This document shows, piece by piece, positions 44,100 to 54,721 of a DNA stretch of 64,000 nt. The stretch comes from Paramyrothecium sp. XJ0827 (lineage: Eukaryota > Ascomycota > Sordariomycetes > Hypocreales > Stachybotryaceae). The translations under genes and the position numbers were made by a program. The notes under the pieces were generated by a model. That model saw only the letters and a list, made by a program, of their open reading frames with translations. It was not told the DNA's origin and did no database searches. The stretch lies in NCBI GenBank assembly GCA_020881915.1, contig JAJFPB010000006.1:682001-746000 (forward strand), in the 5' to 3' direction. Positions within the stretch are counted from its first letter, which is position 1, and each line of letters begins with the position of its first letter.

Positions 44100-46301
44100 C
44101 GTGGTATGTAAGGAGAGAATATCGAGCCCAGGTGCTGGCGGGTACCATTCCACTCCATTGGTGGGCACTCCCTGATCTGTTTATACAGACGTGAGGTTAC
44201 ATCGTCTGGGCCATCTTCTTTCTAATTGCCTGATTCAATTTATCCATTGACTTGGTTCCCCTCTGCCAAGGCCATCCACCAAACAACGCCTTTTCCTTTA
44301 CCCCACCAGTCTGCAACCTCGAACAGACACGGAAACTCCAGGTTCGGCGTTTCTATGACGCATTTTAGCCTGTTTGTCTAAAAGGGAAAAGACGTGGTGG
44401 GCCTTCAATTTTCCCAAGCGAAGACCCCGAGGAACCCATTTTACTCGTGGATAATCTAAAGGTAGCCTTCCATGAACGGGAGTTGCTTAGAACACTTCAG
44501 CCATGCCCACTTTTGATCTGCTTTGAATCTGCTAGCCGGAGTCGGCCAGTCTCCCCATCCATTGGTCCAGAGCCTTGGCGGAGGTTGACTAAATAGCACT
44601 GCCGCCCCCACCCCCGGAAAGGGACGAAGAAAAAGAACGGCGATATCGCATGTGAAGGCATGGTTATCATTTTGGCAAATGCGCCTAAGTCTCATTTAAA
44701 ACTTTCAGAGATATTGTGACTATCGAGGCTAAAAGTCAAACATGACAGTTGCTAGGTCTCTTTGCTGAGCCTGCCTGAATTCATGTTCCAGGGTAGCGGG
44801 ATTATTGTGCTTGGGGCGGACTAACATTTGGACAGGACAAGACCTGACTACTCCGTCTTTTTTCGTCCTTACTGCCACTAAACACATGAATCTGGATAGA
44901 AATCATCTCATGTGGACGAGCATGCTTGAAGAGTTGGTGGCGGCCAGTTCAAGCATCACGCTATTCGTTCTTCTCTTACAATAGCTACCGAAATGATCAT
45001 CCTGTGGACTGCGCGCAGCTGCAGAAGATGGAACGAACCCGAATTAGATCGACTAGAACCGGAGAGAAGTGAGAGACTTGTGAGAGACTTGAAGGCTCTC
45101 GTAAAGTAGTTGATTAGATTGGTCCCGGCATTTGGGCCCTGCAAAACAACATACGCTACGATTTTTGAAGACAGATTGCCTTCCAAGTTACTCCCATCTA
45201 CCAAAATGCTAACTAAAACGCTGTGAGACAGCTAGATTCTCCACGGTTCGCCAAAGGCGGTAGAACTGGAAGAACAGTCAGATACCAGGTCTAGACAGGC
45301 CTTCAATGCTAGCAATTGACTGCTAGTAGGTGCTACACAGAAAGTTTGGTTGAAGCAGTAGCGTATTATGTAGCTTGTTGAAGCCTGCTAATAACTGCAC
45401 ATGTAGCTCAATATTGTCCGGCACAACTGGTCCTACTATTTGCCTGAGGCGTCCTGGTAAGTCCAGACTCTCTTCGGAGAATAGCCATGCGCGTAGGTGG
45501 TAAATGCCGCTTGGGATTTGAAGACAAAATACATCAAAGATATGAGACAATATATCACGCAAATCACAGAAACAGATGAGTGCAACACGGTGATACCTGA
45601 TGCGGCCATAGTGTGAGGATACAACCTTGCCAGCTCATACTCCTGCCGCTCGAGAAGGAACAAGCCGGTCATGGTTACGACACAGTGGCGGCCGAGTTCC
45701 GCCATTCAAAGTACGTTTCATGTCGTGCGTTGCGAATCGAGGTTGACCGGAGGATGAACTCAGTGGATGCTTTGAGATATATAGGGCGAGTAGAACCACC
45801 AGCAAGATTCTTTCTACTACCAACGGACGGGTGGAGTAAACCCCAATGCACAGCCATACCCGAAACGCCGATTTCAGCAAGGGGACTCAGCTAATGCTTG
45901 GTATTATGTACGGTAATCCCGCTCTGATAGGCGAAATGGAGCGTCGATGTTGCTACTAATCTTCATTCAACCTTGCATTGCCGACACGTCTTCCCGATAT
46001 CAATTGCGCTAGTTGCATCCACTTATCCCCACAGTGAGTCGACATGAAGCTGAATCAGTCAGCAATGCGGACGATCATCGCGGGGCTGCACTCGGAACAT
46101 GACCGATGAAAATGCTCGTTGCTCCCTTGGCAATGTGGCTGCCCTTAGACCCCTCATTTCCTGCTGCTGATGATGCCATCTCGTAGTGATAAGATTTAAT
46201 GGCGCGTTTATAAGAGTAATCATCACTATCCACGGGTCTCCCCTCATACCTGCCATACTATCAAACACCCTATATTGAAGAATACGAGTATCTTATAAGC
46301 C
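44100..46301. other. Intergenic between glucuronidase and ACC deaminase
   Basis: About 2.2 kb. Apart from the possible relic at 45436-45880, I see only a short tandem duplication (gtgagagactt twice, near 45070). Confidence 0.5.
45436..45880 (-). pseudogene. Possible relic of an integral membrane protein gene
   Basis: Two overlapping minus frames carry plausible membrane-protein text (VWLCIGVYSTRPLVVERILL, then YELARLYPHTMAASGITVL and SVICVIYCLISLMYFVF). No single frame or clear intron joins them, and there is no good start. I see hydrophobic segments and a coherent C-terminal end, but cannot name a family. It could equally be chance. Confidence 0.25.
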
Positions 46302-47393
46302 ATGGCGAATCTGAATCTTCCCGAGCCTTTTGCAAGCACTCCCCGCGAGAATTTTCTCTTCGGGTTGTCTCAAATCCAGGAGCTGCCTAGAATCACACAA
46401 GCCTTGGGCGGTAAAGTTCATGTCTGGGCGAAACGAGAGGACTGTAATTCTGGCCTCGCCTTTGGCGGGAACAAGGTACGGAAACTTGAGTAAGTCGGCC
46501 GTTCGAAATAAATAGGTCGGCCACTTACAGTGGCTAGATACTTGGCCTCTGAAGCTCTCGCTGAGGGTGCCGACACACTCGTCTCCATCGGAGGTGTTCA
46601 ATCGAATCACACTCGTGCTGTCACCGCCGTCGCTAGAAAACTTGGCCTCAAAGTCGCGACTGTTCAAGAACATTGGGTTGACTGGGAGGATCCAGGATAT
46701 GAAAAGGTCGGCAATATTCAGCTTTCTCGACTTATGGGAGGAGATGTGAGACTCGACCCTTCTACCTTTGGCATTGAGCATAAAACGACCCTCTCCAAGC
46801 TCAAGGAAGAGATTCAGGCGAAAGGAGGAAAGCCTTATTACATCCCCGCCGGAGCTTCAGACCACCCACTGGGTGGGCTTGGCTTTGCCCGTTGGGCTTT
46901 TGAAGTTGCTGCACAAGAAAAGGAGCTCGGGGTTTTCTTTGACACCGTGATTGTCTGTGTTGTGACCGGATCAACTTATGCTGGGATGATTGCTGGCTTT
47001 AAGCTTCTCGAGAAAAACGGTGGACGCAAGCGAAAAGTCATTGGCATTGATGGTTCCGGTGACACCAAAGTTCAACAAACTTTTGAACAAACATTGCGCA
47101 TTGCAAAGTTTACAGGGGAGAAGATCGGACTCCAAGAAGGAGATATCACAGAAGCGGATGTGATCCTGAACCCTGACTACAATGCTAAGGTTTATGGTAT
47201 CCCAGACGAGCAGACAATTGCTGCTATTAAGTTTGGTGCCGAGACGGAGGCTTTCATCACAGACCCTGTGTACGAAGGTAAGAGCCTGGCTGGAATGATC
47301 GATCTGATTCGGACAGGCAAGATTGGCGGTGGAAATGTGCTGTATGCGCATCTTGGTGGACAATTGGCTCTGAATGCGTACAGTGCACTATAG
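46302..47393 (+). CDS. 1-aminocyclopropane-1-carboxylate (ACC) deaminase
   Basis: Exons 46302-46489 and 46538-47393 join in phase to 347 residues, the standard size. The PLP-binding lysine is Lys58 in [11 protein letters not shown], and the intron falls right after this motif. [11 protein letters not shown] at residues 79-89 and the following VQEHWVDW are typical of true ACC deaminases rather than D-cysteine desulfhydrases. [13 protein letters not shown] and IGIDGSGD line the PLP-phosphate site. The enzyme splits ACC, the precursor of plant ethylene, into 2-oxobutyrate and ammonia in the cytosol. Substrate choice depends on a few residues, so confirmation needs an alignment. Confidence 0.93.
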
Positions 47394-48712
47394 TATGGAA
47401 GTTCACGCAATAGCACAGGATCGTCTAAGATCTGGACTGCGCCATGGCAAAGGCACCAGTCTATGAACGGCGGCAGATGAAGTATAACTAGCATTGTGAT
47501 ACAAATAATAGTATAAACATGTCAGCCATTTCGATGCATGGAACGGTTCGGAATCGACAACACAACTGGCTCCAAGAAAGAAGATGGCTTAGATGAATGC
47601 ACGTGTCTTTTGTAAGCCGGTTTCTTGACGATTAGCCTAGACTTGCGCCTCTCGCATTTCATTGTCTTAGCCACATCCCCAGCGATCGAGGGGTACCGGC
47701 TTTTGTTACAAATCTGCCCCGCATAACACGGCTTGCTGAACTTGATAAAGCTGAAAAGCTTCGGAGCTACACAAGCATGACTTACTCTGGCATCAGTCAA
47801 CGCTGGGCACGGGCTCCTTCCCGGCCTCGACATGCAGGTTGCAAAGATAGCTTGCCGGCCCGTCGCTCGCTTACCCGAGGGGCCGTTTATACACCCGAGG
47901 GCCCGAAAGAGCGGGTAATCCCATGCCCGAGACCATTTGCAAGCCTCCAACAAGCACAGCTTGCGGCTGAGAAGCATAGTGATTGTTGTGGAAACATAAA
48001 CATCAAGTTAACTATGATGACAATGATGGATTCAGAAATAAGATAGCTGGAGATAGGCAGCTTTCTCGGAGGAATATGGTTACATGCTTTAGGCCGGGCA
48101 GAACGGGTCGCCCCAATGTTAACCGGCTTCCATACAATTTCTAGGGGCGAGCTCTTAACCGTAGTAGGCAAAAGGGCATTGTCCTGCAGTTAGCCTTGAA
48201 GGACCTCGGTCCAAAAACTCTCGTCTTCTATTGGCTCATACCCCAGCACACGTGTATTCTCCGATCAATATTTCAACGGTTGGATAGATTTGAGCTGCGG
48301 CTGAGCGATGCAGTTCCTGCATAAGCCACCAATACTACCTGTTAGCTGAGGCGGGGCCCCACCAACCTCAGCCAACGGGTGGTGATTCTAGCAGAATCTA
48401 GGTAGAATCGAAACTGCCCCCGGACGCGGCAGCAAGACTTACATATGTCGGTGGGAATGGATAGATGCAGCATGTCAATAGCTCCAGCCGCAAATCAATA
48501 GATTCAGAAAAGAGGCGGCATCTAGAACACTTTGAACGCGGGCCGATTCCAGGCTGACACTGACACTATGTGATACAGAGTATCCTTGGCTTCAAAAAGT
48601 AAATAAGAACCCTTCTCCTGACCTGCAAACTAAATCACAAGTTTCCAGAGCACTCTTCTCAGTTGCACTGGAACCTACACTCTCCGGCGATCCACTATAA
48701 GGCTCGCACACC
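47394..48712. other. Intergenic containing one copy of a dispersed repeat
   Basis: About 1.3 kb with no supported gene. The repeat copy is listed separately. Confidence 0.55.
48003..48068 (+). repeat. Dispersed short repeat, copy 1
   Basis: Aligns without gaps over about 66 bp to copy 2 at 54486-54551, sharing tcaagtta, agatagctg and ggcagctttctcg. Most differences are A/G changes. It looks like a decayed short mobile element; termini are not defined. Confidence 0.6.
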
Positions 48713-50460
48713 ATGAAGCTGTCTCTCTCCTTTCTCGTTGTTCCCCTCCTGGCTAGCCCTTGGGCCGCTGCAATCGAGGCGCGATCGGGCTGTAAAGCCG
48801 ACAACTGCCTACGTGCCCTTAGGAACCCTACGCGCACCGCTGCTGCGACATCGTTCTGCCGGACATACACCCAAGCAAATGTGACGGCCACGACAGCTCT
48901 CCCTACCCAGTTCGCCACACAGTGTGGGTCTGGCTTGACGCAATCGGAGCGCCTGAGCTCTGCCTGTTCCTGCTATGTGGTGAGTTCTGTTCTGTCTATT
49001 GGAGAGAGTTGAGCGATCCTTGATCTACGGTTCGTGAGACATGACTAATTTGACCGGGGGATGGAAAGCCACCGCCAGGGTGTAGCGATACCGATACCAG
49101 TTCGGACAGCAACAACTGTGGGGCCTGTGGGAACGTGGTAAGTTCCGAGAGAATGCCGTGTATTTGCTACAGCTGTTCACAAGATTCCAGTGCATCCCCG
49201 GTTCAACCTGCTCATCGGGCGCCTGTGTTTGCACCAACTCTGGCCAGACTCCTTGCAATGGACAATGCCCGGACTTGACTTCTGACAACAGTAACTGTGG
49301 GACTTGCGGGAACACGGTATGTAGTCTACTTTTTGACTCTTGAGGCTTCAACAGGGCTAAGTCTGAGATCTGGTTCTCAATCTGACTATGGCTTTGTTAA
49401 CGAACCCTACTAACACAACCCCCTCGTGTAGTGCGCGCTCGGCACCACCTGCGTATCCGGCACCTGCGCCCCCCTCCCCGAACCCTGCTCGAGCTACACA
49501 GCGTCATGTTCCAGTGTGATGGGAAGCCTGTTAGGAAGCAACTCAATCGCAAGTCCCCAGTTGGTGGATTACCGCATACAGAGCGCAATACTGGGAATTA
49601 CGTCCCCAAGCGACTTCTTGGCAGCACTGGGTCCAGACCCGTGCCAAATATTCACTGACCCTACAGAGTATAGCTCCTGCGTGGACCTATTGGAAAATTC
49701 CCAGTTTGTAGCCCAGTTGACCGACATAACAACTGGCTTCTTGGGTGAATTCCAATCATGCGCTTCAGACTTTGCGATGGGTGCACCGGACTATGAGATA
49801 ATCATTGATGCTCCGACAAACGGGACCTGTACGGGACAGAACGGTCCTAGAAGGAATGGCAAACGGACGTTCGATGTAGGAGAGGATTACGACCTGACGC
49901 GGAGAATGCTGGAAGAGGTCGAGTATTATCGGCGTACCGCGGGTGTGTCATCGCTGGGCGAGCCGAAATCGTCGGATCTCCAGCTGGTTCGCAAGCAGTT
50001 GAACACGTGCAGCCAGACCGGTGTATGCTTCGAGAGATGCCCGGATTGCAGAAACCAACAAACGTACTGCGGCACACAGGCGACCATTATCACCACAGCA
50101 GTCTGTGGGAGTTTGGCTGCACTCGCCAACGCTGCTGTGGCAACCATTGCTGGCACTGCATGCGCAGCAGCGTGCGGCCCGGCTGCACCGATATGCGCCG
50201 GCATCTGTGCCAGGGCGGCGGGTGGCTTATCAGCCGTGGCCATCGGCGCTGCATGCGCACAGCTGAGGAGCGCCATCTGTGACCCGCTCACTGAGCGGTG
50301 TGCAAACTGCAACTCGGCCAACAACGGGATCTGCAACCCGGGCAGTACGCAATGCTGTGCAGGCGAGACGGGTACCCAGTGTGGAGCGAACTGCTGCTGT
50401 TGCCCGAGGTGCCAGGCTCCAGGTGGCGTAAACTGCGAGTGCACAGCGGCCCCATGTTAA
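48713..50460 (+). CDS. Secreted protein with repeated cysteine modules
   Basis: Four exons (48713-48979, 49069-49137, 49191-49316, 49432-50460) join in phase to 496 residues. A signal peptide (MKLSLSFLVVPLLASPWAAA) is followed by a cysteine-containing head. Two related modules come next, each ending SDNSNCGTCGN or SDSNNCGACGN, then CIPGSTCSSGACVC and CALGTTCVSGTCAP. Introns fall at the module borders, so exons 2 and 3 look like shuffled or duplicated units, similar in style to Stig1-type cysteine repeats. The C-terminal half has a Lys-Arg site (NGKRTF), an Ala/Cys-rich hydrophobic stretch near 50090-50290, and a terminal cysteine cluster (CGANCCCCPRC). The function is unknown; a wall-associated or adhesive role is possible. 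Confidence 0.82.
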
Positions 50461-51601
50461 AGGGCTACCACTTGAAACTTTCTTCTGTACCTGGTGGGAC
50501 TGCTTTCCAACGCCATGGCAATGTATTCCGGTGGAGGTCCTTTTCTAACGGCACAGTGGTTTGTTTCTTTATAGCTGTGTCATCCGGTAGTTCCTTAATC
50601 GATATCGTTGATGAGGCTTATCGCTTCGAATCGGTGCAAAAGATGCTGGAGAAGAAGTCTGTGAATGTGGCCTTGATCGGAGGAATATTTCTGATAGCAC
50701 ATAATATCCTACCACAGCTTTTGGGTCAGCCCCTAATATCCCAATATACACTTGAGGCCAGTATCCTATGAACCAGCCTAGAGCTTAGGCTAGTATAATC
50801 ATATCGTCGACCGTACCTGTAGGAAGCTTGCGGGCTCTGGCGTCAATTTCCATCGAAATCTACTTGATTCGGTAGAGCGACGCGGGATCGATCCGGCGTG
50901 CTCGCCATTCAAGAAAGGCAATTTAATCAATATTAACGTCAATCGAGGTTTGCTAGCTCGCCCTACCATCAGGGATGGATCTACCCCAGTCGGATCCATT
51001 ATTCGATGAGTCACTACTGGGTGGTAGTTACCAGTTGACTCGGTTTGAACTAGATATGTCCTAGGACACTATTCTTTCTGCCACTTCATATACGCCTGCC
51101 CAGTGCCTTATTTCTTCTTTGCAATCGTCAACATTAGTGACGCCTTGGTCAATTTTGTCGTCCGTCTTGACTCCGCTTGAGCGGCCACTGTCGTTGCCTC
51201 CTAATTCATACTTGATCAATATTCGTACTTCTTCACAAACCCGTCAATGCAAAAACTGTGATCAAAGGTTCTCTCCTCAGCGTACGCAGGCACACCTGAA
51301 GCCACGTCAGAACGGTGGGCCATCTCCCCACAGCGTACGGTTTACTTGTGCTCGACCCGAGGAGCCTGGTTGTGAGAAGATCTTTATCCGGCTACGAGAT
51401 AGGACGAGGCACAGTTCGCTTTGTCCCTTTTCAACTATATGAGCTGAGATCTTTCGTCAGTATAACGGCAATCATCCCAAACTATTGTACCTCCTGGACA
51501 GCAAGGCATGTCATTAGCGTAATTTGGAACATAGAGTCCAGAACAAATTCTTGGCAATGTATCTAGTGTAGCGGGCCCCTGCTCATTTAGCGTAATTTTC
51601 C
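50461..51601. other. Intergenic with a small C2H2-like open frame
   Basis: About 1.1 kb. A plus frame at 51119-51442 contains CKNCDQRF and a CARPEEPGCEKIF-to-RTRH pattern reminiscent of a zinc finger. It has no supporting context and may be a gene fragment or chance. Confidence 0.35.
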
Positions 51602-53948
51602 TCATACAATAACTAATTCTTCAATCTCAGTGCCGGCAAAATAGTCTCTCTTCCCTTCGTCATTGTAATACCCCCAAAGCCCGACTTTTTCCCATGCTCC
51701 CTCCACCGTACTCGATGGCCCTAGTGCCAATGCATACCGCGTATATGTCCTATTCTCTGCATCAGGCGTGGTGATTACGAATGCAAGTTTCACGGTCGCT
51801 TTGTCAACCATCTTACTTGCCGCACCCTGCGCACCTCTTTGGACCATGGTAAGAGTTGAGCCTTGTGGTGTAGTGTACTCTGTTGAATCGAATGAGACGT
51901 CGGGTCGGAAACAAAATGGCGTTTCATACTGATCATGACGTAGTGAGACAGAGGAATCGGAGAATGAGAGCCGGTATTGCGGAGTGCCCTTCGCATCGTG
52001 TTTGAGATTGATTGTCGCCTCGAATGTGGGACATTCGACCTTCAAGTAACCAGATTCCAGCTTGCCGCAAGGGTCCACGCCTGCGAGTGAGACATTAGCT
52101 TCGAGGAAAATCATGTGCTGCTGCCGTCCTGGCACCTCGGAGAAGGCTTCACGGATATGGCTTGTCACTTTTCCATCGATGGATGCCCATGACCAGCTCG
52201 GTGCTCGATATTCAGCTGCCACCTGTGCAGATTTCGTGTAATCGTGCTCCCAGTCGAACTTTCGCCCGGGAGGGTTACTCCGCGCTTCCTCAGTAGACCA
52301 CAGAAGACCCAAGCAAAGGTCTTCCTTCCACAGACCAGCAAGATAGGTATCTCCTGTCTGCTCTGCGACCTTCGTCGCGATGCCCGACAAAGCTGGCAGT
52401 TTATCCATCCCAAACGTGATGGAGAGACGGCTGTATTCCTCCACGACGTAGTATTTCCACCACGCATAGATACCTTCGCCACTGCTTTTCATGTATCTTT
52501 GCGAGATTGATAGCGGGCGCTCGCTGCCCCACGATTCGTTTTGGTAGTTGTCCAGCCCTTCACATTCACAAGTGCGTTTGGCGCGGCATTCCCAGACCAT
52601 CTCATCGTTCTCAAAGAAAACAAGACGTTTGGAGAGCAGTCGTTCTTGAAGGACCCAGGCGCGCTGGAAGAGAGGGTGCGCGCGGTTGTGCTTTGGCTGG
52701 CGACGGACTTCGAGGTTAGAAACTAGCTCCGGAAGTGAGGGGAGTGTGTTTGCCATGCTTTTCCGTGGATGAGTTCGAGCGCCTAGAAAGCCCTCACGGT
52801 CACTGGTCGCAGATGCGGCAGCTATGGTGAGTATTGCATTCGAGTAAACGCCGCACATCTTTGAAGCTTCATTTTCCCAATCCCCGGGGTCGTCCTGGAT
52901 AATGCACAAGGAGTCGATCCATATATGTCGGAATCCGAGAGCTCTGGCGACAATCATGGCGTCATTGAATGTTTTAGGTATGCCGGGCATGTCGAGTTCT
53001 GTCTTCATGGCGGAGAGGTTTGAGCGTAGGGTTCGATAGGTCTGGTCGGGTCCCCAGCAGTGACTCAGTGCAACATAGGCACCAATATCGCCGGGAGTAG
53101 TTTCCATAAGCCGAGGAGGATTTGCGGCGGCTGGGTCACCGACTTGGATCAGCCTGGTGGGCAAAGGAGATGGTATGGGTTCGCGACATTCAGAGTGCTT
53201 TGTGGTACAGTCTGTAAGCCATTCCTTGATTCTGTCTATGGATTCTTGAGAGCCTGAATCGGAGGACACACGTCGACTTGTTCCACTAGCACACGGTCTT
53301 GTCAGATTATCCATATCAATTAGTCGCGGACGTTGGTTCTTTCAGTCAAGGTTTACTCAACCGAGATGATTCCATTCCTGATAGGTATAAGGCTTGGTTC
53401 ACTCAATTCCATCATATGGCTACAAACAACGAAAAGGTAATGTCTTACAATGTTGGCCAAGGCGGTATCTTACCTGAAGTTAACTCGTCAGCTTGAATGC
53501 TTTAATTCTCTCTTCTCTCAATGAAAGAAGAACATTATGCCCACTCACCGAACGGTGTGTAGACCCGTAGATTCACCTCCTCCGCCCTTCCCCATGTCGC
53601 GTCATTAATTAGCAGGCCCCAGCCTGTCGGGAAATACACGTTGATAGTCGCATTCTCCCTTATCAGGAAATCAGCCTGCAAATAAGCCGCCAGCAGAATC
53701 AAGCTGCAGTATGGGCAGCCTTGCAGGTTTGGTCCCGCAGACTGTGCAAAGACCAACATCCTGGGGTAGCCTTCGATGCTGCGGCCTTCGTCTGGATCCT
53801 TATGCACGACACGCTGATTGCGTGCTAGGTCCAGACAGGTACTGCATGAGGGCGCTGGGTTTGCGATGGCTGCCGTCAGACCTCGTGCCGTGGACCAGAG
53901 GCCGCGGAGGGCTCGGCGGGTCGCGGAGTTGTGACTGCCTGAAGACAT
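51602..53948 (-). CDS. HET domain (heterokaryon incompatibility) protein
   Basis: The main exon runs from about 53350 to 51602, and a 5' exon covers 53948 to 53542. The 5' exon encodes the cysteine-bearing leader often seen before HET domains (SCSTCLDLARNQRV, GCPYCSLIL) and ends at a consensus donor (gtgagt at 53541). The main exon has RLIDMDNLTRPCASGT, then the HET core: YVALSHCWG, FRHIWIDSLCIIQDDPGDW, ASATSDREGFLGART, and the RAWVLQERLLSKRLVFF and PSWSWASIDG motifs. The exact splice between the exons, roughly 53541 to 53350, is not resolved: the consensus donor phase does not match the best acceptor, so a small extra exon may exist. Expected role: cell death or growth arrest on non-self recognition. 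Confidence 0.85.
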
Positions 53949-54721
53949 TTTGGAATAACTTCAAAGGCTCGCTCATGAGTTGTGAAGCACATAGACTTTT
54001 GGTCGAGCAAGTTGGCCTATATCAGCGCTGCATACCCTGGTCTGTGAGTGAAGCATATTCCCGTACCTACGCGGGCAAAAGTCATGTGGCGGGGGGTCCG
54101 GCAAAGCAGAACAATCGCAGGCGAAGCGGCACGTGAATGAACAAATGCGTTGGTTGCTGTGCTGGTGGCAGCGACCACGAATTATGCATCAGCACAAGTT
54201 AACTACCCTATATGGACTTGAGTAGACACGGGGGACTAGCTCTACATGTGAATCGAAATTACACGAAATCAATACAGTCTCTTATCTCTCCACTTCTAGA
54301 GATGCAACTATAAAAGCAGATTCCCCAAGAAAACTATGTGAAATAATAGATTGAGATGCATGGTCGATTCTTGTCACTGTTTCGCAATTTTGACATCGGA
54401 GGACAAGCTCCAGTGTGCCGTATTGTGTATTTTAAGCATTCCCAAGTGCGTAGGACATGGATAACAGACATAAACTTTGGTAAATGTCAAGTTAGCTATA
54501 CTGTGATAAATGAATCTAGAAAGAAGATAGCTGAAAATGGGCAGCTTTCTCGTGGTCACGCGGTATACGGGCAGAAATGACGGTTTATGTCAAGGCTATT
54601 TGTATCCCGGATTTACCATTAGTCAATAATTGGAAATTGATAATTGAAAACATTCAGAAGTAAGATTTAATGGTTTCAAAATCACCCAAGAGTCATCATT
54701 CGTTAATTGATGAATAACAGA
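53949..54721. other. Intergenic containing one copy of a dispersed repeat
   Basis: Between the HET start and the CorA-like gene end. A 141-codon plus frame overlapping the HET 5' exon is a shadow. No other gene seen. Confidence 0.55.
54486..54551 (+). repeat. Dispersed short repeat, copy 2
   Basis: Partner of the copy at 48003-48068, same orientation, ungapped over about 66 bp. Looser similarity (gggcagaa) extends some 40 bp further right in both copies. Confidence 0.6.

Noticed and set aside
50855..50915. tRNA-like boxes (ggtagagcg and gggatcgatcc)
   Set aside because: The A-box-like and B-box-like parts are only about a dozen bases apart and no cloverleaf can be drawn.
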